A stretch of DNA of 64,000 nt from an uncultured Actinomyces sp. (GCA_900545825.1 URAS01000001.1:124001-188000), one strand, 5' to 3'. Shown: positions 8,440 to 17,443, numbered from the stretch's first letter. The notes: generated from the letters alone by a model not told the origin. A program made the numbers and translations.

Positions 8440-9887
8440 TGACTTCTCTCGATAACGACGCCGCACGCGCTGAAGCCCTTCGAGCAGGGCTGGAGGACTA
8501 CGACCTCAGCGACGACGATCGCCTGCTGCTCGACACGCCCGCAGACCAGGCGGAGGACGAGCCTCGCCAGGCGCTGCCCGTCCTCGCCGTCGTGGGGCGC
8601 CCCAACGTAGGTAAATCGACGCTCGTCAACCGCGTGTTGGGCCGGCGCCAGGCCGTCGTCCAGGACACGCCCGGCGTCACGCGCGACCGCGTGCGCTACC
8701 CCGCGGAATGGTCCGGCCACCGGTTCATCCTCCTCGACACAGGCGGGTGGGAACTGCAGGTCGAGGGCCTCGACCAGGCGGTGTCGCGTCAGGCCGAGCT
8801 CTCGGTCGATCAGGCCGACGCCGTCGTCTTCGTCGTCGACGCGGTCGTCGGAGCCACCGAAACCGACCTCCAGGTCGCTCGCATGCTTCAACGCTCCGGC
8901 AAGCCCGTCGTCCTCGCGGCCAACAAGGTCGACTCGGCCTCGCAGATGGCCGAAGTCTCGTCCCTCTGGTCGTTGGGGCTGGGCGAGCCGTATCCCGTCT
9001 CGGCCCTCCACGGGCGCGGGTCCGGCGACCTGCTCGACGCCTGCATCGCCGTGTTGCCCGAAGTCCGCGACGAGCACCTCAAGCCCGGTCCGCAGCCCGG
9101 CCGGGTCGCCCTCGTCGGGCGCCCGAACGTCGGCAAGTCGTCGCTGCTTAACGCCCTGTTGGGCGAGGAACGCGTCGTCGTCGACCCGACGGCGGGCACA
9201 ACCCGCGACCCCGTCGACGAGACGGTGATGATCGGCGGATCCCCGTGGATCTTCGTCGATACGGCCGGCATCAGGCGGCGGATGCAGAAGTCGCGCGGCG
9301 CCGACTTCTACGCGTCGCTGCGGACCGCGCACGCGATCGAAGAGGCCGACATCGCCATGGTGCTGATTGACGCCTCGCAGCCGCTGTCCGAGCAGGACCA
9401 GCGCATCGTCAATCAGGCGGTCGAGGCCGGCCGTGGCATCGTCATCGTCAACAACAAGTGGGATCTCGTCGACGAGGACCGCCAGGTCGAGCTCGCGCGC
9501 GAATACGACCGTGAACTCGCCCATATCTCGTGGGCGCCGCGGATCAACATTTCGGCCAAGACGACGTGGCACACGAACCGCATCGAGAAGCCGCTGCTCG
9601 ACACCCTGGCGGGGTGGCGCACGCGCGTGCCGACCGGCCGGCTCAACGCGTTCCTCGGCCAGCTGGTCGCCGCGAACCCGCACCCGGTGCGCGGCGGCAA
9701 GCAGCCCAGGATCCTCTTCGCGACGCAGGCGCGCACGTGCCCGCCGCGATTCGTCCTGTTCACCACCGGTTTCCTCGATCCCGGGTACCGCCGCTTTATC
9801 GAGCGGCGCCTGCGCGAGGAGTTCGGCTTCGTCGGCACGCCGATCCAGATTGGCGTGCGCGTGAGAGAAAGGCGTCATCGGCGATGA
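8439..9887 (+). CDS. der: Ribosome-associated GTPase Der (EngA)
   Basis: Tandem-GTPase needed for 50S ribosome assembly. 482 residues: a 45-residue acidic N-terminal extension, then G domain 1 (GRPNVGKST, about 51-59; DTGGW; NKVD), G domain 2 (GRPNVGKSS, about 227-235; DTAGI; NKWD) and the C-terminal KH-like domain. Both G domains keep all four core motifs. Start GTG 8439 follows from the -10 spacing. The stop overlaps the next gene (ATGA at 9884-9887). Confidence 0.96.
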   Translation: MTSLDNDAARAEALRAGLEDYDLSDDDRLLLDTPADQAEDEPRQALPVLAVVGRPNVGKSTLVNRVLGRRQAVVQDTPGVTRDRVRYPAEWSGHRFILLDTGGWELQVEGLDQAVSRQAELSVDQADAVVFVVDAVVGATETDLQVARMLQRSGKPVVLAANKVDSASQMAEVSSLWSLGLGEPYPVSALHGRGSGDLLDACIAVLPEVRDEHLKPGPQPGRVALVGRPNVGKSSLLNALLGEERVVVDPTAGTTRDPVDETVMIGGSPWIFVDTAGIRRRMQKSRGADFYASLRTAHAIEEADIAMVLIDASQPLSEQDQRIVNQAVEAGRGIVIVNNKWDLVDEDRQVELAREYDRELAHISWAPRINISAKTTWHTNRIEKPLLDTLAGWRTRVPTGRLNAFLGQLVAANPHPVRGGKQPRILFATQARTCPPRFVLFTTGFLDPGYRRFIERRLREEFGFVGTPIQIGVRVRERRHRR

Positions 9888-11227
9888 CCAGTATTCCCGA
9901 TTCCATCCCGCACGACTGGCCGTGCGATTTCGTGCCCGTCATCCTCGGCGCCCACATCGGCACCTACGGGTTCGTCCGGTCGTTTGCCGAGGCGTTCGGG
10001 ACTCCGTCGATCGTCGTCACCGGGGCGATTCTCGGGTCGATTCGCGATTCGCAGATCATCCACCCGATCGTCACCGAGCCGTCCGGATCCGACATTCCCG
10101 ACTCGGTGGCGTTCCTCCTCGAGCATGGAGACGAGCTCAAGCAGCACGTCGGGGGACGCACCCTCGTCCTCGTCGCCAATTCCGACACCGAGATCCACAC
10201 GATCGCCGCCCACGAGGACCAGCTGCGGCAGCACTTCGTGTTCGCGTCGCCCTCGCAGGCCGTCATCGATCTGACGACGCCTAAGATCGGATTCGCCGAG
10301 GCGGCGAAGACCTATGGGATGCGCACGCCCGACACCCGGCTCGTCGACGTCGGCGACGGCGTGGACCACTGCGTCGACGCGCTGAGTGACATGACGTTGC
10401 CGCTGATCGTCAAGGCGAACGAGAGCTTTGGCTACGAGACGCTCAAATGGCCGGGCAAGGCCAAGGTGTATCGGGCCGGCACGATCGACGAGCTGCGCGC
10501 GGTCCTCGACGAGCTGGCGGAGCACACTGCCGGGCACCGCCGCGCCCAGCACTTCGTTGTCCAGCCGCGGGTCCCGGGCAACGACACCCATAACCTGTCG
10601 GTGACCGCCTACGTCGACCAGTCGGGGCGCGTCACCATGCTGGGGTCGGCCCACGTCCTCCTCGAGGACCATCACCCGGCCGCGTTGGGCATTCCCGCGG
10701 CGATGATCACCGAGGCCTATCCGCACCTGTACGAGCAGGCGGTGGCGTTCCTCGAGGGCGTCGGCTGGCGCGGCTTCGCCAACTTCGACGTCAAGGTCGA
10801 TCCGCGCGACGGCCAGGCCTACTTCTTCGAGGTCAACCCGCGAATCGGCCGCAACCTCTACTACAACACGGCCGCCGGCCTCAACCCGGCGGAGTTCATC
10901 GTGGCCGACCTCGTCGAGAATCGGCACGTCGAGCGGCGGTGTATCGCGGAGCATGCGCTCTACACCGTTCTGCCACTGCAGCTGGTGCGTCGCTACATTG
11001 ACGCCGATCTGTGGCGCCAGATCTCATATCTGCGGCAGCACGGCCGGGTTGTTCACCCGCTGGTGGGGCCGGATGAGTCGAAGAAATCGGTCGTCGGGTG
11101 GAAGAGGCGCCTCTACGTCACCGAGTCCAAGCTCAACCACTGGCGAAAGTTCCACAATTACTATCCGCGCTCCCGGTGGGGCGCAGACGGTGAGGAATGC
11201 CTGGACACGTCCGCGTTGCGGGCGTGA
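9884..11227 (+). CDS. ATP-grasp carboxylate-amine ligase, D-aspartate ligase-like
   Basis: 447 residues from ATG 9884, which overlaps the der stop by four bases and has GAAAGG upstream. The opening FVPVILGAHIGTYGFVRSFAEAFG resembles the start of the enterococcal D-aspartate ligase Aslfm, which adds D-Asp to the side chain of the third stem residue. Central ATP-grasp features are LIVKANES (Lys), the FVVQPRVPG hinge and the metal-binding end FFEVNPRIGRNLYY (Glu, Asn). The neighbouring FemX-like gene supports a role in cross-bridge synthesis. D-Asp versus D-Glu, or another amino acid, is undetermined; a generic ATP-grasp ligase remains possible. Confidence 0.8.
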   Translation: MTSIPDSIPHDWPCDFVPVILGAHIGTYGFVRSFAEAFGTPSIVVTGAILGSIRDSQIIHPIVTEPSGSDIPDSVAFLLEHGDELKQHVGGRTLVLVANSDTEIHTIAAHEDQLRQHFVFASPSQAVIDLTTPKIGFAEAAKTYGMRTPDTRLVDVGDGVDHCVDALSDMTLPLIVKANESFGYETLKWPGKAKVYRAGTIDELRAVLDELAEHTAGHRRAQHFVVQPRVPGNDTHNLSVTAYVDQSGRVTMLGSAHVLLEDHHPAALGIPAAMITEAYPHLYEQAVAFLEGVGWRGFANFDVKVDPRDGQAYFFEVNPRIGRNLYYNTAAGLNPAEFIVADLVENRHVERRCIAEHALYTVLPLQLVRRYIDADLWRQISYLRQHGRVVHPLVGPDESKKSVVGWKRRLYVTESKLNHWRKFHNYYPRSRWGADGEECLDTSALRA

Positions 11228-11238
11228 GATTGACTGCA

Positions 11239-11280
11239 GCCGTGGTCGGGGGAGTGCGTGAGCACCGTCCCGGCCACGGC
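11239..11280 (+). terminator. Hairpin after the der-ligase operon
   Basis: GCCGTGGTCGGG (11239-11250) pairs with CCCGGCCACGGC (11269-11280) with one G-U pair; the loop carries a second small stem GTGC/GCAC. It begins 12 bases after the ligase stop and is followed by TTGCTGT, a weak U-rich tail. Confidence 0.65.
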
Positions 11281-11402
11281 TTGCTGTATGGGAAGCGTGG
11301 TCTATCTATGGTCTACGTTGTCATTTTTGGACTGATCCTGGACTCACCAAGGGAATGGTGAGGACTTGTGGCCCGCGACAGCGCGATGGGCGGAATTGCC
11401 GG

Positions 11403-11432
11403 AAAAAACCGGTGTTTGCCCCTGGTAGGGGC
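11403..11432 (-). terminator. Terminator of the tRNA-Pro gene
   Basis: On the minus strand GCCCC-TACCA-GGGGC (11432-11418) is followed nine bases later by six T (11408-11403). It lies 25 bases beyond the tRNA 3' end and is the likely end of that transcript. Confidence 0.6.
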
Positions 11433-11456
11433 GAGGTAAGAGTGAACAGAAAACGG

Positions 11457-11530
<74 letters not shown>

Positions 11531-11669
11531 TTCGTGCACCTAACTTACCGGAGATGCGGGTGATGTCAAAATCGAGCCGTTGGCCGCCCTCTCGCTGCCG
11601 ATATCGCGCGTGCAAAGGGGAGGGAAACAGGCGACAATGGGGACGCAGAAGCAACCGTCGGGAGGCTCC

Positions 11670-12881
11670 ATGTCCGCTCTCACCGCCCTCTTTCTCGTCC
11701 TGCTGGGATGCGTCATCGCCCCGGCGGTGTGCCACTTCGTCCCACACCGTCTGCTGCCCGAGGTCGTGCTTCTCCTGGCCTACGGGGTGCTCATCGGGCC
11801 GCACGGGCTTGGGTGGGTCAATCCCGGACCCCAGCTGGGGCTGCTCCGCGAGATCGGGATGGCCTTCCTCTTCCTCCTCGCCGGCTACGAGGTCAACCAG
11901 CGCGACCTCGTCTCCAAGGCCGGGCGGAACGCGACGTTCACGTGGGTCGTCTCACTGATCCTCGCGGCCGTCGTCGTCGGGCTGAGGGGGCGGATCGCCC
12001 TGTGGTCGCTCGAGGGCGCAGCGACGGTCATCGCGATGACAGCGACGGCGTTGGGCACGATCTTGCCGATTCTCAAGGACCGGAAAATCCTCGGGACGCC
12101 GCAGGGCCGCTACATCATGACCCAGGGCGCGGTGGGCGAGGTCGGTCCCATTATCCTCATCGCCCTCGTCCTCTCCGCCAACTCGCCGCTGATCTCGCTG
12201 ATCTGCGTTATTCTCTTCATCCTCGCGACGGTCGCCATCATGGTGGCCCGCAAACGGATCGTCGAGATCGGAAAGCGGCTGGTCGACATGGTCCACTTCG
12301 AGGCCGAGACGACCGCCCAGCTGACCGTGCGGATGGCCTCGGCGCTTCTCGTCGGACTCGTCGCCCTCGCCGATGGGATGGGGATCGACCTCGTGCTCGG
12401 GGCATTCGCCGCTGGCTTCATCATCCGCCAGACCGTCCCGAACGGCCGTGAGGAATTCGACTCGAAGCTCGACGGCATCGCCTACGGCTTCTTTATCCCC
12501 ATCTTCTTCGTCCTCTCGGGGACGACGATCGACCCCTCGGTCGTGGCGGGTGACTTTACGGGGTGGCTGCTATTCCTCGTCGCCCTCATCGCAGTCCGTG
12601 GGGTGCCGATCTTTTTCGCCTCGTTCGTGCCCCAGACCGACGACATTCACCGTCACATGAGCATGAGGCAACGCATCTCGGCGGCATGCTACTCGACAAC
12701 GAATCTGCCGATCATCGTCGCCGTCACCCACCTGGCCGTAAACCAGGGTGCGATGACCGAGACAACGGCGTCGACCTTGGTCTTTGCCGGTGCTGCCTCG
12801 GTTCTCGTCATGCCGTTCCTCGCATTCATCCTTGGGGGAGAGGCGAAACAGGCCAAGGAATCGACGCGCGAGCTCAAATAG
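11670..12881 (+). CDS. CPA2-family cation/proton antiporter
   Basis: 403 residues with about 11-12 hydrophobic segments and the Na+/H+ exchanger fold of the Kef/NapA group. Typical pieces are AYGVLIGPHGLGW near the start, GMAFLFLLAGYEV (TM3), TATALGTILPIL and DGMGIDLVLGAFAAGFIIRQ. It has no C-terminal TrkA-N domain, unlike KefB/C. GGGAGG precedes ATG 11670 by four bases; the frame is open to 11580 but that part is polar and lacks a better start. The cation (Na+ or K+) is not evident. It stands alone, with pepN following after 49 bases under its own probable promoter. Confidence 0.85.
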   Translation: MSALTALFLVLLGCVIAPAVCHFVPHRLLPEVVLLLAYGVLIGPHGLGWVNPGPQLGLLREIGMAFLFLLAGYEVNQRDLVSKAGRNATFTWVVSLILAAVVVGLRGRIALWSLEGAATVIAMTATALGTILPILKDRKILGTPQGRYIMTQGAVGEVGPIILIALVLSANSPLISLICVILFILATVAIMVARKRIVEIGKRLVDMVHFEAETTAQLTVRMASALLVGLVALADGMGIDLVLGAFAAGFIIRQTVPNGREEFDSKLDGIAYGFFIPIFFVLSGTTIDPSVVAGDFTGWLLFLVALIAVRGVPIFFASFVPQTDDIHRHMSMRQRISAACYSTTNLPIIVAVTHLAVNQGAMTETTASTLVFAGAASVLVMPFLAFILGGEAKQAKESTRELK

Positions 12882-12893
12882 CGCCCACAGTTT

Positions 12894-12923
12894 TTGGCCT
12901 TCCCGATCTGCCGCTCCTAGTGT
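12894..12923 (+). promoter_or_regulatory. Probable pepN promoter (TTGGCC-N18-TAGTGT)
   Basis: TTGGCC (12894-12899) and TAGTGT (12918-12923) are 18 bases apart. The -10 lies seven bases before ATG 12931, so the mRNA is probably leaderless, though GGGGG at 12925-12929 could act as a poorly spaced ribosome-binding site. Confidence 0.5.
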
Positions 12924-12930
12924 TGGGGGC

Positions 12931-15456
12931 ATGAGTCTACTGACGAAAGCGGATGCGCTCGCGCGCTCTCAGGCGGTCTCCGTCACTTGGGCGGACGTCT
13001 CCATTGACCTTCGGTCCGGTGCGACCGACGCACTCGATTACCCGGTGACCTCGCTCTTTACCTGTGAAGTCCGCGGCGGCGACATGATGATCGACGTCGC
13101 CGGCACGGTCGAGGCCGTGACGGTCGACGGCGCCGCGGTCCCGTTCACCACCGACGACCACCACGTCTACCTCACCGGGGTTCCGCGCGGGACTCGGCAG
13201 ATCGGCGTGAGTGCGCGGTGCCGCTACTCGACGAATGGTCAGGGACTCCACCGCTACGTCGACCCCGAGGACGGGCGCGTCTACTGCTACACCCACTTCG
13301 AGCCGATGGACGCGCACACGGCGTGGCCGTGCTTCGATCAGCCCGACATCAAGCCGCGCTGGCGCTTCAGCGTCATCGCGCCGGCCCACTGGGAGGTCCG
13401 CAACAACCAGCCGGCCGTCGAGACCGAGACGGTGTCGGAGGGCGTCGTCCTCACCCGGTTTGCGCCCACGCCGCCCCTGTCGGCGTACCTCTCGGCGATC
13501 ATCGCCGGCGACTTCGCGGTGGTTCCGTGCCAGCCGTGGACGGGTACCCTTGCGGGCGAGGACCAGTCGGTCGACCTCACGTTCCTCTGCCGGCAGGCGC
13601 TGGTCGACGACATGGACGTCGAGGATCTCGAGCGGGTAACCCGGCAGGGTTTGACATTCTTTACCGACCGCTACCGCTTCGCCTACCCGTGGGGCAAGTA
13701 CGACCAGGTGTTCGTCCCCGAGTACAACATCGGCGCGATGGAGAACCCCGGTCTCGTCACGTTCAACGAGCATTTCATTCGCCGCGGCGGGCCGACGAGG
13801 TCGTCGCGTCAGGGGCTGGCGTCGACTGTGCTTCACGAAATGTGCCACATGTGGTTTGGCGACCTCGTCACCCCGAAGTGGTGGGATGACCTGTGGCTCA
13901 AGGAATCGTTCGCCGACCACGAGGGCACCGAGGCCCTGGTCAAGGCGACGGAGTACACGACCGGATGGGCGGCCTTCACGCTCGAGCGCGAAGGCTGGGC
14001 CCACGCGCAGGACCAGCTTCCGACCACCCACCCGATCCTCGCGACGATCGACGACGTTGAGGCCGCGAAACAGAATTTCGACGGCATCACCTACGCCAAG
14101 GGCGCCTGCGTCATCCGTCAGCTTGTCGCCTGGGTGGGGCCCACGGCGTTCGTCACCGCAACTCGGGCCTACTTCGCTGCCCACGCGTTCTCGTCGGCGA
14201 CGTTCACCGACCTCATTGACGCCCTCACCGAGGCCTCCCAGCGCGACGTCCAGGGATGGGCCGATGCGTGGCTGGCCACGCCCGGCCCGTCGATCCTTTC
14301 CGCCGAGGACGAGGCCGTCGCCCAGCTGCCTTCGCCGGTCGACCCGGCCGGCACGCTGCGTCCGCACCGTTTGGCGGTCGCGCGACTCAACGGGGATGGC
14401 GAGAACCTCGTGCTGGGGCCGGTCGCGCAGATCGAGCTTCCGGCGAGCGCCGACCTGGTGCAGACGGGGGAGGAGGCCCCGGTTCTCCTCAACGTCACGG
14501 GCGCGACGTACGGGGTGCTGCGGCAGGACCCCGAAACGTGGGAGCTCGCCCTCGACCGCTTGAGTACGCTGGCGAACCCGGACGCCCGCGCGGTGATCTG
14601 GCTGTCGATGATCGACGCGGTCCGCGATGGCCTCCTCGACGTTACCGACGTCCTGCGGCGCGCGCCGCTCCAGGCCGACGGCGAGGACGAGGCGCTGCGC
14701 CCGTCCGCGGTCGCCGGTTTGCGCGGCATGCTTCGATTCGTCCCGCGCGAGCTCATCGACGACGTCGCCCGGCCGCTGGCCAGCCAGGTGACGTCTTTCC
14801 TCGGCGACGCCGACCGGGTGCGTCTCGACGCGTGGCTGCCGATGGTCGCCGACCTGTACGGTCGCGGCACGCCCAGCGAGGCCGAGCGTGAGTGCGTGAC
14901 GGGCCTGCTCGACAACCCGTTGGTCTCGATCGACCACCGCTGGAGCCTCATCACCGCGTTGGCGGCTCAGGGCGAATGGGGTGAGGCGGAGATCGAGGAG
15001 TTCCGGCGCAGCCACGACGCGACGGGACGTGGCGCCATGCGCGCCGCCTTGGCCCTCGCCGCGCGGCCCGGCGTCGAGGAGGAGGTGACCGAGCAGCTGT
15101 GGAGTGACCTCTCGCTCACCAACGAGCGGGCGAACGCCCTCATCGCCGGTCTCCACATGCCGACGCACGCCCCCGCACACTCGGCGACTCGCTACGTGGC
15201 GTCCATCGTCGCCGCGTGGCAGGCGAGGCCGCTTCACATGGCGATCAAGCTGGCCGAGGGAATGTTCCCCGGCGACGTCGACATCGCCGACGGGGGAGCG
15301 GCCGACCATCCTGTCGTGGTGGCGATCACGAAATTCCTTGATGAATGCCAGCTCGAGCCGGCGTTGCGCCGGGTTGTCACGGAATGCCAGGACGAGACCG
15401 TCCGCCGGCTGCTCCGGCAAGAGGAGACGCTCGCGCATCACAAGCCTTCGGCTTAA
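12931..15456 (+). CDS. pepN: Aminopeptidase N, M1 zinc metallopeptidase
   Basis: Cytoplasmic exopeptidase removing N-terminal residues from peptides. 841 residues: N-terminal beta domain, the GAMENPG substrate-binding motif, and zinc site HEMCH (His302, Glu303, His306) with Glu325 18 residues on (LWLKES), then the ERAP1-like helical C-terminal half. Length is normal for actinobacterial PepN. The frame is open back to 12784, but that sequence overlaps the antiporter and is not family-like. An 844-codon open frame lies antisense to nearly the whole gene; it is a GC-skew shadow. Confidence 0.95.
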   Translation: MSLLTKADALARSQAVSVTWADVSIDLRSGATDALDYPVTSLFTCEVRGGDMMIDVAGTVEAVTVDGAAVPFTTDDHHVYLTGVPRGTRQIGVSARCRYSTNGQGLHRYVDPEDGRVYCYTHFEPMDAHTAWPCFDQPDIKPRWRFSVIAPAHWEVRNNQPAVETETVSEGVVLTRFAPTPPLSAYLSAIIAGDFAVVPCQPWTGTLAGEDQSVDLTFLCRQALVDDMDVEDLERVTRQGLTFFTDRYRFAYPWGKYDQVFVPEYNIGAMENPGLVTFNEHFIRRGGPTRSSRQGLASTVLHEMCHMWFGDLVTPKWWDDLWLKESFADHEGTEALVKATEYTTGWAAFTLEREGWAHAQDQLPTTHPILATIDDVEAAKQNFDGITYAKGACVIRQLVAWVGPTAFVTATRAYFAAHAFSSATFTDLIDALTEASQRDVQGWADAWLATPGPSILSAEDEAVAQLPSPVDPAGTLRPHRLAVARLNGDGENLVLGPVAQIELPASADLVQTGEEAPVLLNVTGATYGVLRQDPETWELALDRLSTLANPDARAVIWLSMIDAVRDGLLDVTDVLRRAPLQADGEDEALRPSAVAGLRGMLRFVPRELIDDVARPLASQVTSFLGDADRVRLDAWLPMVADLYGRGTPSEAERECVTGLLDNPLVSIDHRWSLITALAAQGEWGEAEIEEFRRSHDATGRGAMRAALALAARPGVEEEVTEQLWSDLSLTNERANALIAGLHMPTHAPAHSATRYVASIVAAWQARPLHMAIKLAEGMFPGDVDIADGGAADHPVVVAITKFLDECQLEPALRRVVTECQDETVRRLLRQEETLAHHKPSA

Positions 15457-15521
15457 CGAAATCGTGACCAAAAGGCTATGATTGGTCCTGTTGCTAGACG
15501 AAGCGTGAGGAGGTGCCGGCT

Positions 15522-15962
15522 ATGACGAATAGCCCCCAAGTCGACCCCACTACCACTGCGGTCTTGGGTGCGGTGCAAACGGGTGAACTGGATCTGTCGC
15601 ACCTTAACCTCCGCGAGGACGCCAGGGCTGCCGTCGAGGCGTTGCCCGCCGGGTCGGCCCTGCTGGTCGTTCAGCGCGGCCCGAACGTCGGTGCACGGTT
15701 CCTCCTCGACTCCGACCGCGTGACCGTCGGGCGCAAGACGTCGTCCGACATCTTCCTCGACGACGTCACGGTGTCGCGTAAGCACGCCGAGTTCTATCGG
15801 ACGGCCGAGGGCGGCTTCGCCGTGCGCGACGCCGGGTCCTTGAACGGCACGTACGTCAACCGCGAACGTGTCGAGGACGTCGCCCTGACTGGTGGCGACG
15901 AGGTCCAGATCGGCAAGTTCCGCATGACGTACCACCCGTCTCTCCAGGGGTTCACCCGGTGA
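15522..15962 (+). CDS. garA: FHA-domain metabolic regulator, GarA/OdhI family
   Basis: 146 residues. In mycobacteria and corynebacteria this protein inhibits 2-oxoglutarate dehydrogenase and regulates glutamate metabolism until Ser/Thr kinases phosphorylate its N-terminal ETTS motif. Here the N-terminus reads DPTTTAVLG, keeping adjacent threonines but not the exact motif. The FHA domain (about 45-140) has GRKTSSDIFLDDVTVSRKHAEF and GSLNGTYVN with the phosphothreonine-binding Arg, Ser and Asn. GAGGAGG ends eight bases before ATG 15522. The GTGA overlap with the following MerR gene and the gene order match Rv1827-Rv1828. Confidence 0.93.
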   Translation: MTNSPQVDPTTTAVLGAVQTGELDLSHLNLREDARAAVEALPAGSALLVVQRGPNVGARFLLDSDRVTVGRKTSSDIFLDDVTVSRKHAEFYRTAEGGFAVRDAGSLNGTYVNRERVEDVALTGGDEVQIGKFRMTYHPSLQGFTR

Positions 15963-16708
15963 ACGCAGCGGTTGCCGATTCCGGCGCCGAATCTCACTCC
16001 GGTCCTTGGCCGCGCGGTGTGTCCCATGCCGCCACGATGTCGATCGGTCGCGTCGTCGACCGGTTGAAGACCGAGTTTCCGGCGGTGACGCCCTCGAAGC
16101 TGCGGTTTCTTGAGGGTGAGGGCGTGGTCAGCCCGGCCCGTACGGCCACGGGGTATCGGAAATTCTCCGAGGCCGACATCGAGAGGCTGCGTTATTGCCT
16201 TTCGATGCAGCGGGATTCCTACCTGCCGATTGCCGCGATCGTCGACCAGTTGGCGGCGTTGGACGCGGGCCACGAGGCCGAGATCGCGCCGACGGCGAGG
16301 GTCGTCGCGTCGGAAGGTGAACTCGTGGCCCCGGTTCGCTCGGACCTGACGGTGACGGCGGCCGAGCTGTGTGCGCTGACCGGCCTGGATGCCGCGGAGC
16401 TCGAGCAGATCGTCGCGACGGGCCTCATCACACCGGACCTCGCGGGGTATTTCCCCAAGCGTGCCCTCGAGGTCGTGCGGACGGTCGTGGCGCTGCGGCG
16501 CGAGGGGATTCCCCTGCGCAACCTCCGCTATCTTCACACGTTCGCCCAGCGCCACGTCGATCTCGTCGACCAGGTGACGAACACGGGCCGACGCGACCGG
16601 TCGGGGGCCGAGAAGGAGCGGCGGCTGGCCCGCAGCAGCGAGATCGCGGAGCTTTTGTCGACGCTGGCGACCGAGCTCACGCGGATGGAGATCGGGCAAC
16701 TCGATTAA
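15959..16708 (+). CDS. ftsR: MerR-family regulator, FtsR-like
   Basis: 249 residues. After about 26 variable residues the segment MSIGRVVDRLKTEFPAVTPSK, then RFLEGEGVVSPARTATGYRKF, matches FtsR of Corynebacterium (Rv1828 type), a regulator that activates ftsZ expression. One winged helix-turn-helix (about 27-95) is followed by a helical second half. The GTG at 15959 overlaps the garA stop; an internal ATG at 16037 would drop the variable N-terminus. In M. tuberculosis a bifunctional nuclease gene (Rv1829) follows; here the next gene is the second MerR gene. Confidence 0.87.
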   Translation: MNAAVADSGAESHSGPWPRGVSHAATMSIGRVVDRLKTEFPAVTPSKLRFLEGEGVVSPARTATGYRKFSEADIERLRYCLSMQRDSYLPIAAIVDQLAALDAGHEAEIAPTARVVASEGELVAPVRSDLTVTAAELCALTGLDAAELEQIVATGLITPDLAGYFPKRALEVVRTVVALRREGIPLRNLRYLHTFAQRHVDLVDQVTNTGRRDRSGAEKERRLARSSEIAELLSTLATELTRMEIGQLD

Positions 16709-16745
16709 CCTTCAAGTCGAGGTTGAGGGTTTCCCGCGTGTGTCG

Positions 16746-16774
16746 TTGACCGACCCCCCGGGCGGGCATAGATT
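16746..16774 (+). promoter_or_regulatory. Promoter TTGACC-N17-TAGATT
   Basis: TTGACC (16746-16751) and TAGATT (16769-16774) are exactly 17 bases apart, the best sigma-70-type promoter seen in the window. Transcription would begin near 16781 and give a leader of about 29 bases with AAGGAG (16795-16800) before ATG 16810. A GTG at 16780 fits the leaderless spacing, but the Shine-Dalgarno sequence favours 16810. Confidence 0.7.
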
Positions 16775-16809
16775 GGACCGTGACACATCCCCGCAAGGAG
16801 TATTCGCTC

Positions 16810-17370
16810 ATGGCCTCTCACCCGGTTCCCGGTACCGACGCCGCCGGCCGCACCCAGGGCATCCTGTTTGGCGACCAGCCGGCGCTTGACGCGTTCACCG
16901 GATATCGCGGCCCCGTCGCTTGTAAGGCGGCAGGGATCACTTATCGGCAGCTCGATTATTGGGACCGCACGGGCCTCGTCCAGCCGACGGTGCGTTCGGC
17001 AAAAGGATCGGGGTCGCAGCGACTCTATTCGTTCCGCGACATTATTGTCCTCAAGGTCGTCAAGCGGCTGCTGTCGGCGGGGGTGTCGCTGCAGCAGATC
17101 CGCAAGGCCCTCGAGGTACTCAAGGACCAGGGCGTCGACGATCTCGCCCAGATCACGCTCATGTCGGACGGGGCGTCGGTGTACGCCTGTTCATCCGCGG
17201 ACGAGGTCGTCGACCTTATCCAGGGTGGCCAGGGCGTTTTTGGAATCGCCGTGGGGCGTGTCTCCCGCGAGGTCGAGAACGAGCTGGCGGCCTTCCCCAG
17301 CGAGCAGGCCCGCGACATGGTGGTCGTCGACGAGCTGGCGGCCAGGCGGGCACGCAAGAACGCCGGCTAG
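16810..17370 (+). CDS. MerR-family transcriptional regulator (Rv1830-like)
   Basis: 186 residues from ATG 16810, nine bases after AAGGAG. The N-terminal QGILFGDQPAL and GYRGPVACKAAGITYRQLDYW lead into a MerR DNA-binding domain; the second half, with LMSDGASVYACSSADEVVDLI, is typical of the actinobacterial Rv1830 group. No cysteine metal site of metal-sensing MerR proteins is apparent. It has its own promoter but completes the garA-ftsR-merR set; Rv1829 is the member missing between them. Its regulon is unknown. Confidence 0.87.
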   Translation: MASHPVPGTDAAGRTQGILFGDQPALDAFTGYRGPVACKAAGITYRQLDYWDRTGLVQPTVRSAKGSGSQRLYSFRDIIVLKVVKRLLSAGVSLQQIRKALEVLKDQGVDDLAQITLMSDGASVYACSSADEVVDLIQGGQGVFGIAVGRVSREVENELAAFPSEQARDMVVVDELAARRARKNAG

Positions 17371-17391
17371 CGGAGTCTGGCCACGAAGCTT

Positions 17392-17431
17392 ACGCGTCGG
17401 CCCCCTCGGATCACCGAGGGGGCCGACGCGT
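17392..17431. terminator. Perfect 18-bp-stem bidirectional terminator
   Basis: ACGCGTCGGCCCCCTCGG (17392-17409) is perfectly complementary to 17414-17431 around loop ATCA. It lies between the convergent merR gene and permease gene, with TCTATCT on the plus-strand side. Confidence 0.9.
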
Positions 17432-17443
17432 CTATCTGAGCTG

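Noticed and set aside
8436..9878. 480-codon open frame antisense to der
   Set aside because: It covers the whole of an intact, recognisable gene on the other strand and has shadow-type composition.
12937..15471. 844-codon open frame antisense to pepN
   Set aside because: It is codon-mirror shadow in a high-GC gene; the sequence is Arg/Gly/Val-rich with no recognisable domain and no ribosome-binding site.
16780..16810. GTG 16780 as start of the second merR gene
   Set aside because: It fits leaderless spacing, but ATG 16810 has AAGGAG at nine bases and starts at the family N-terminus.
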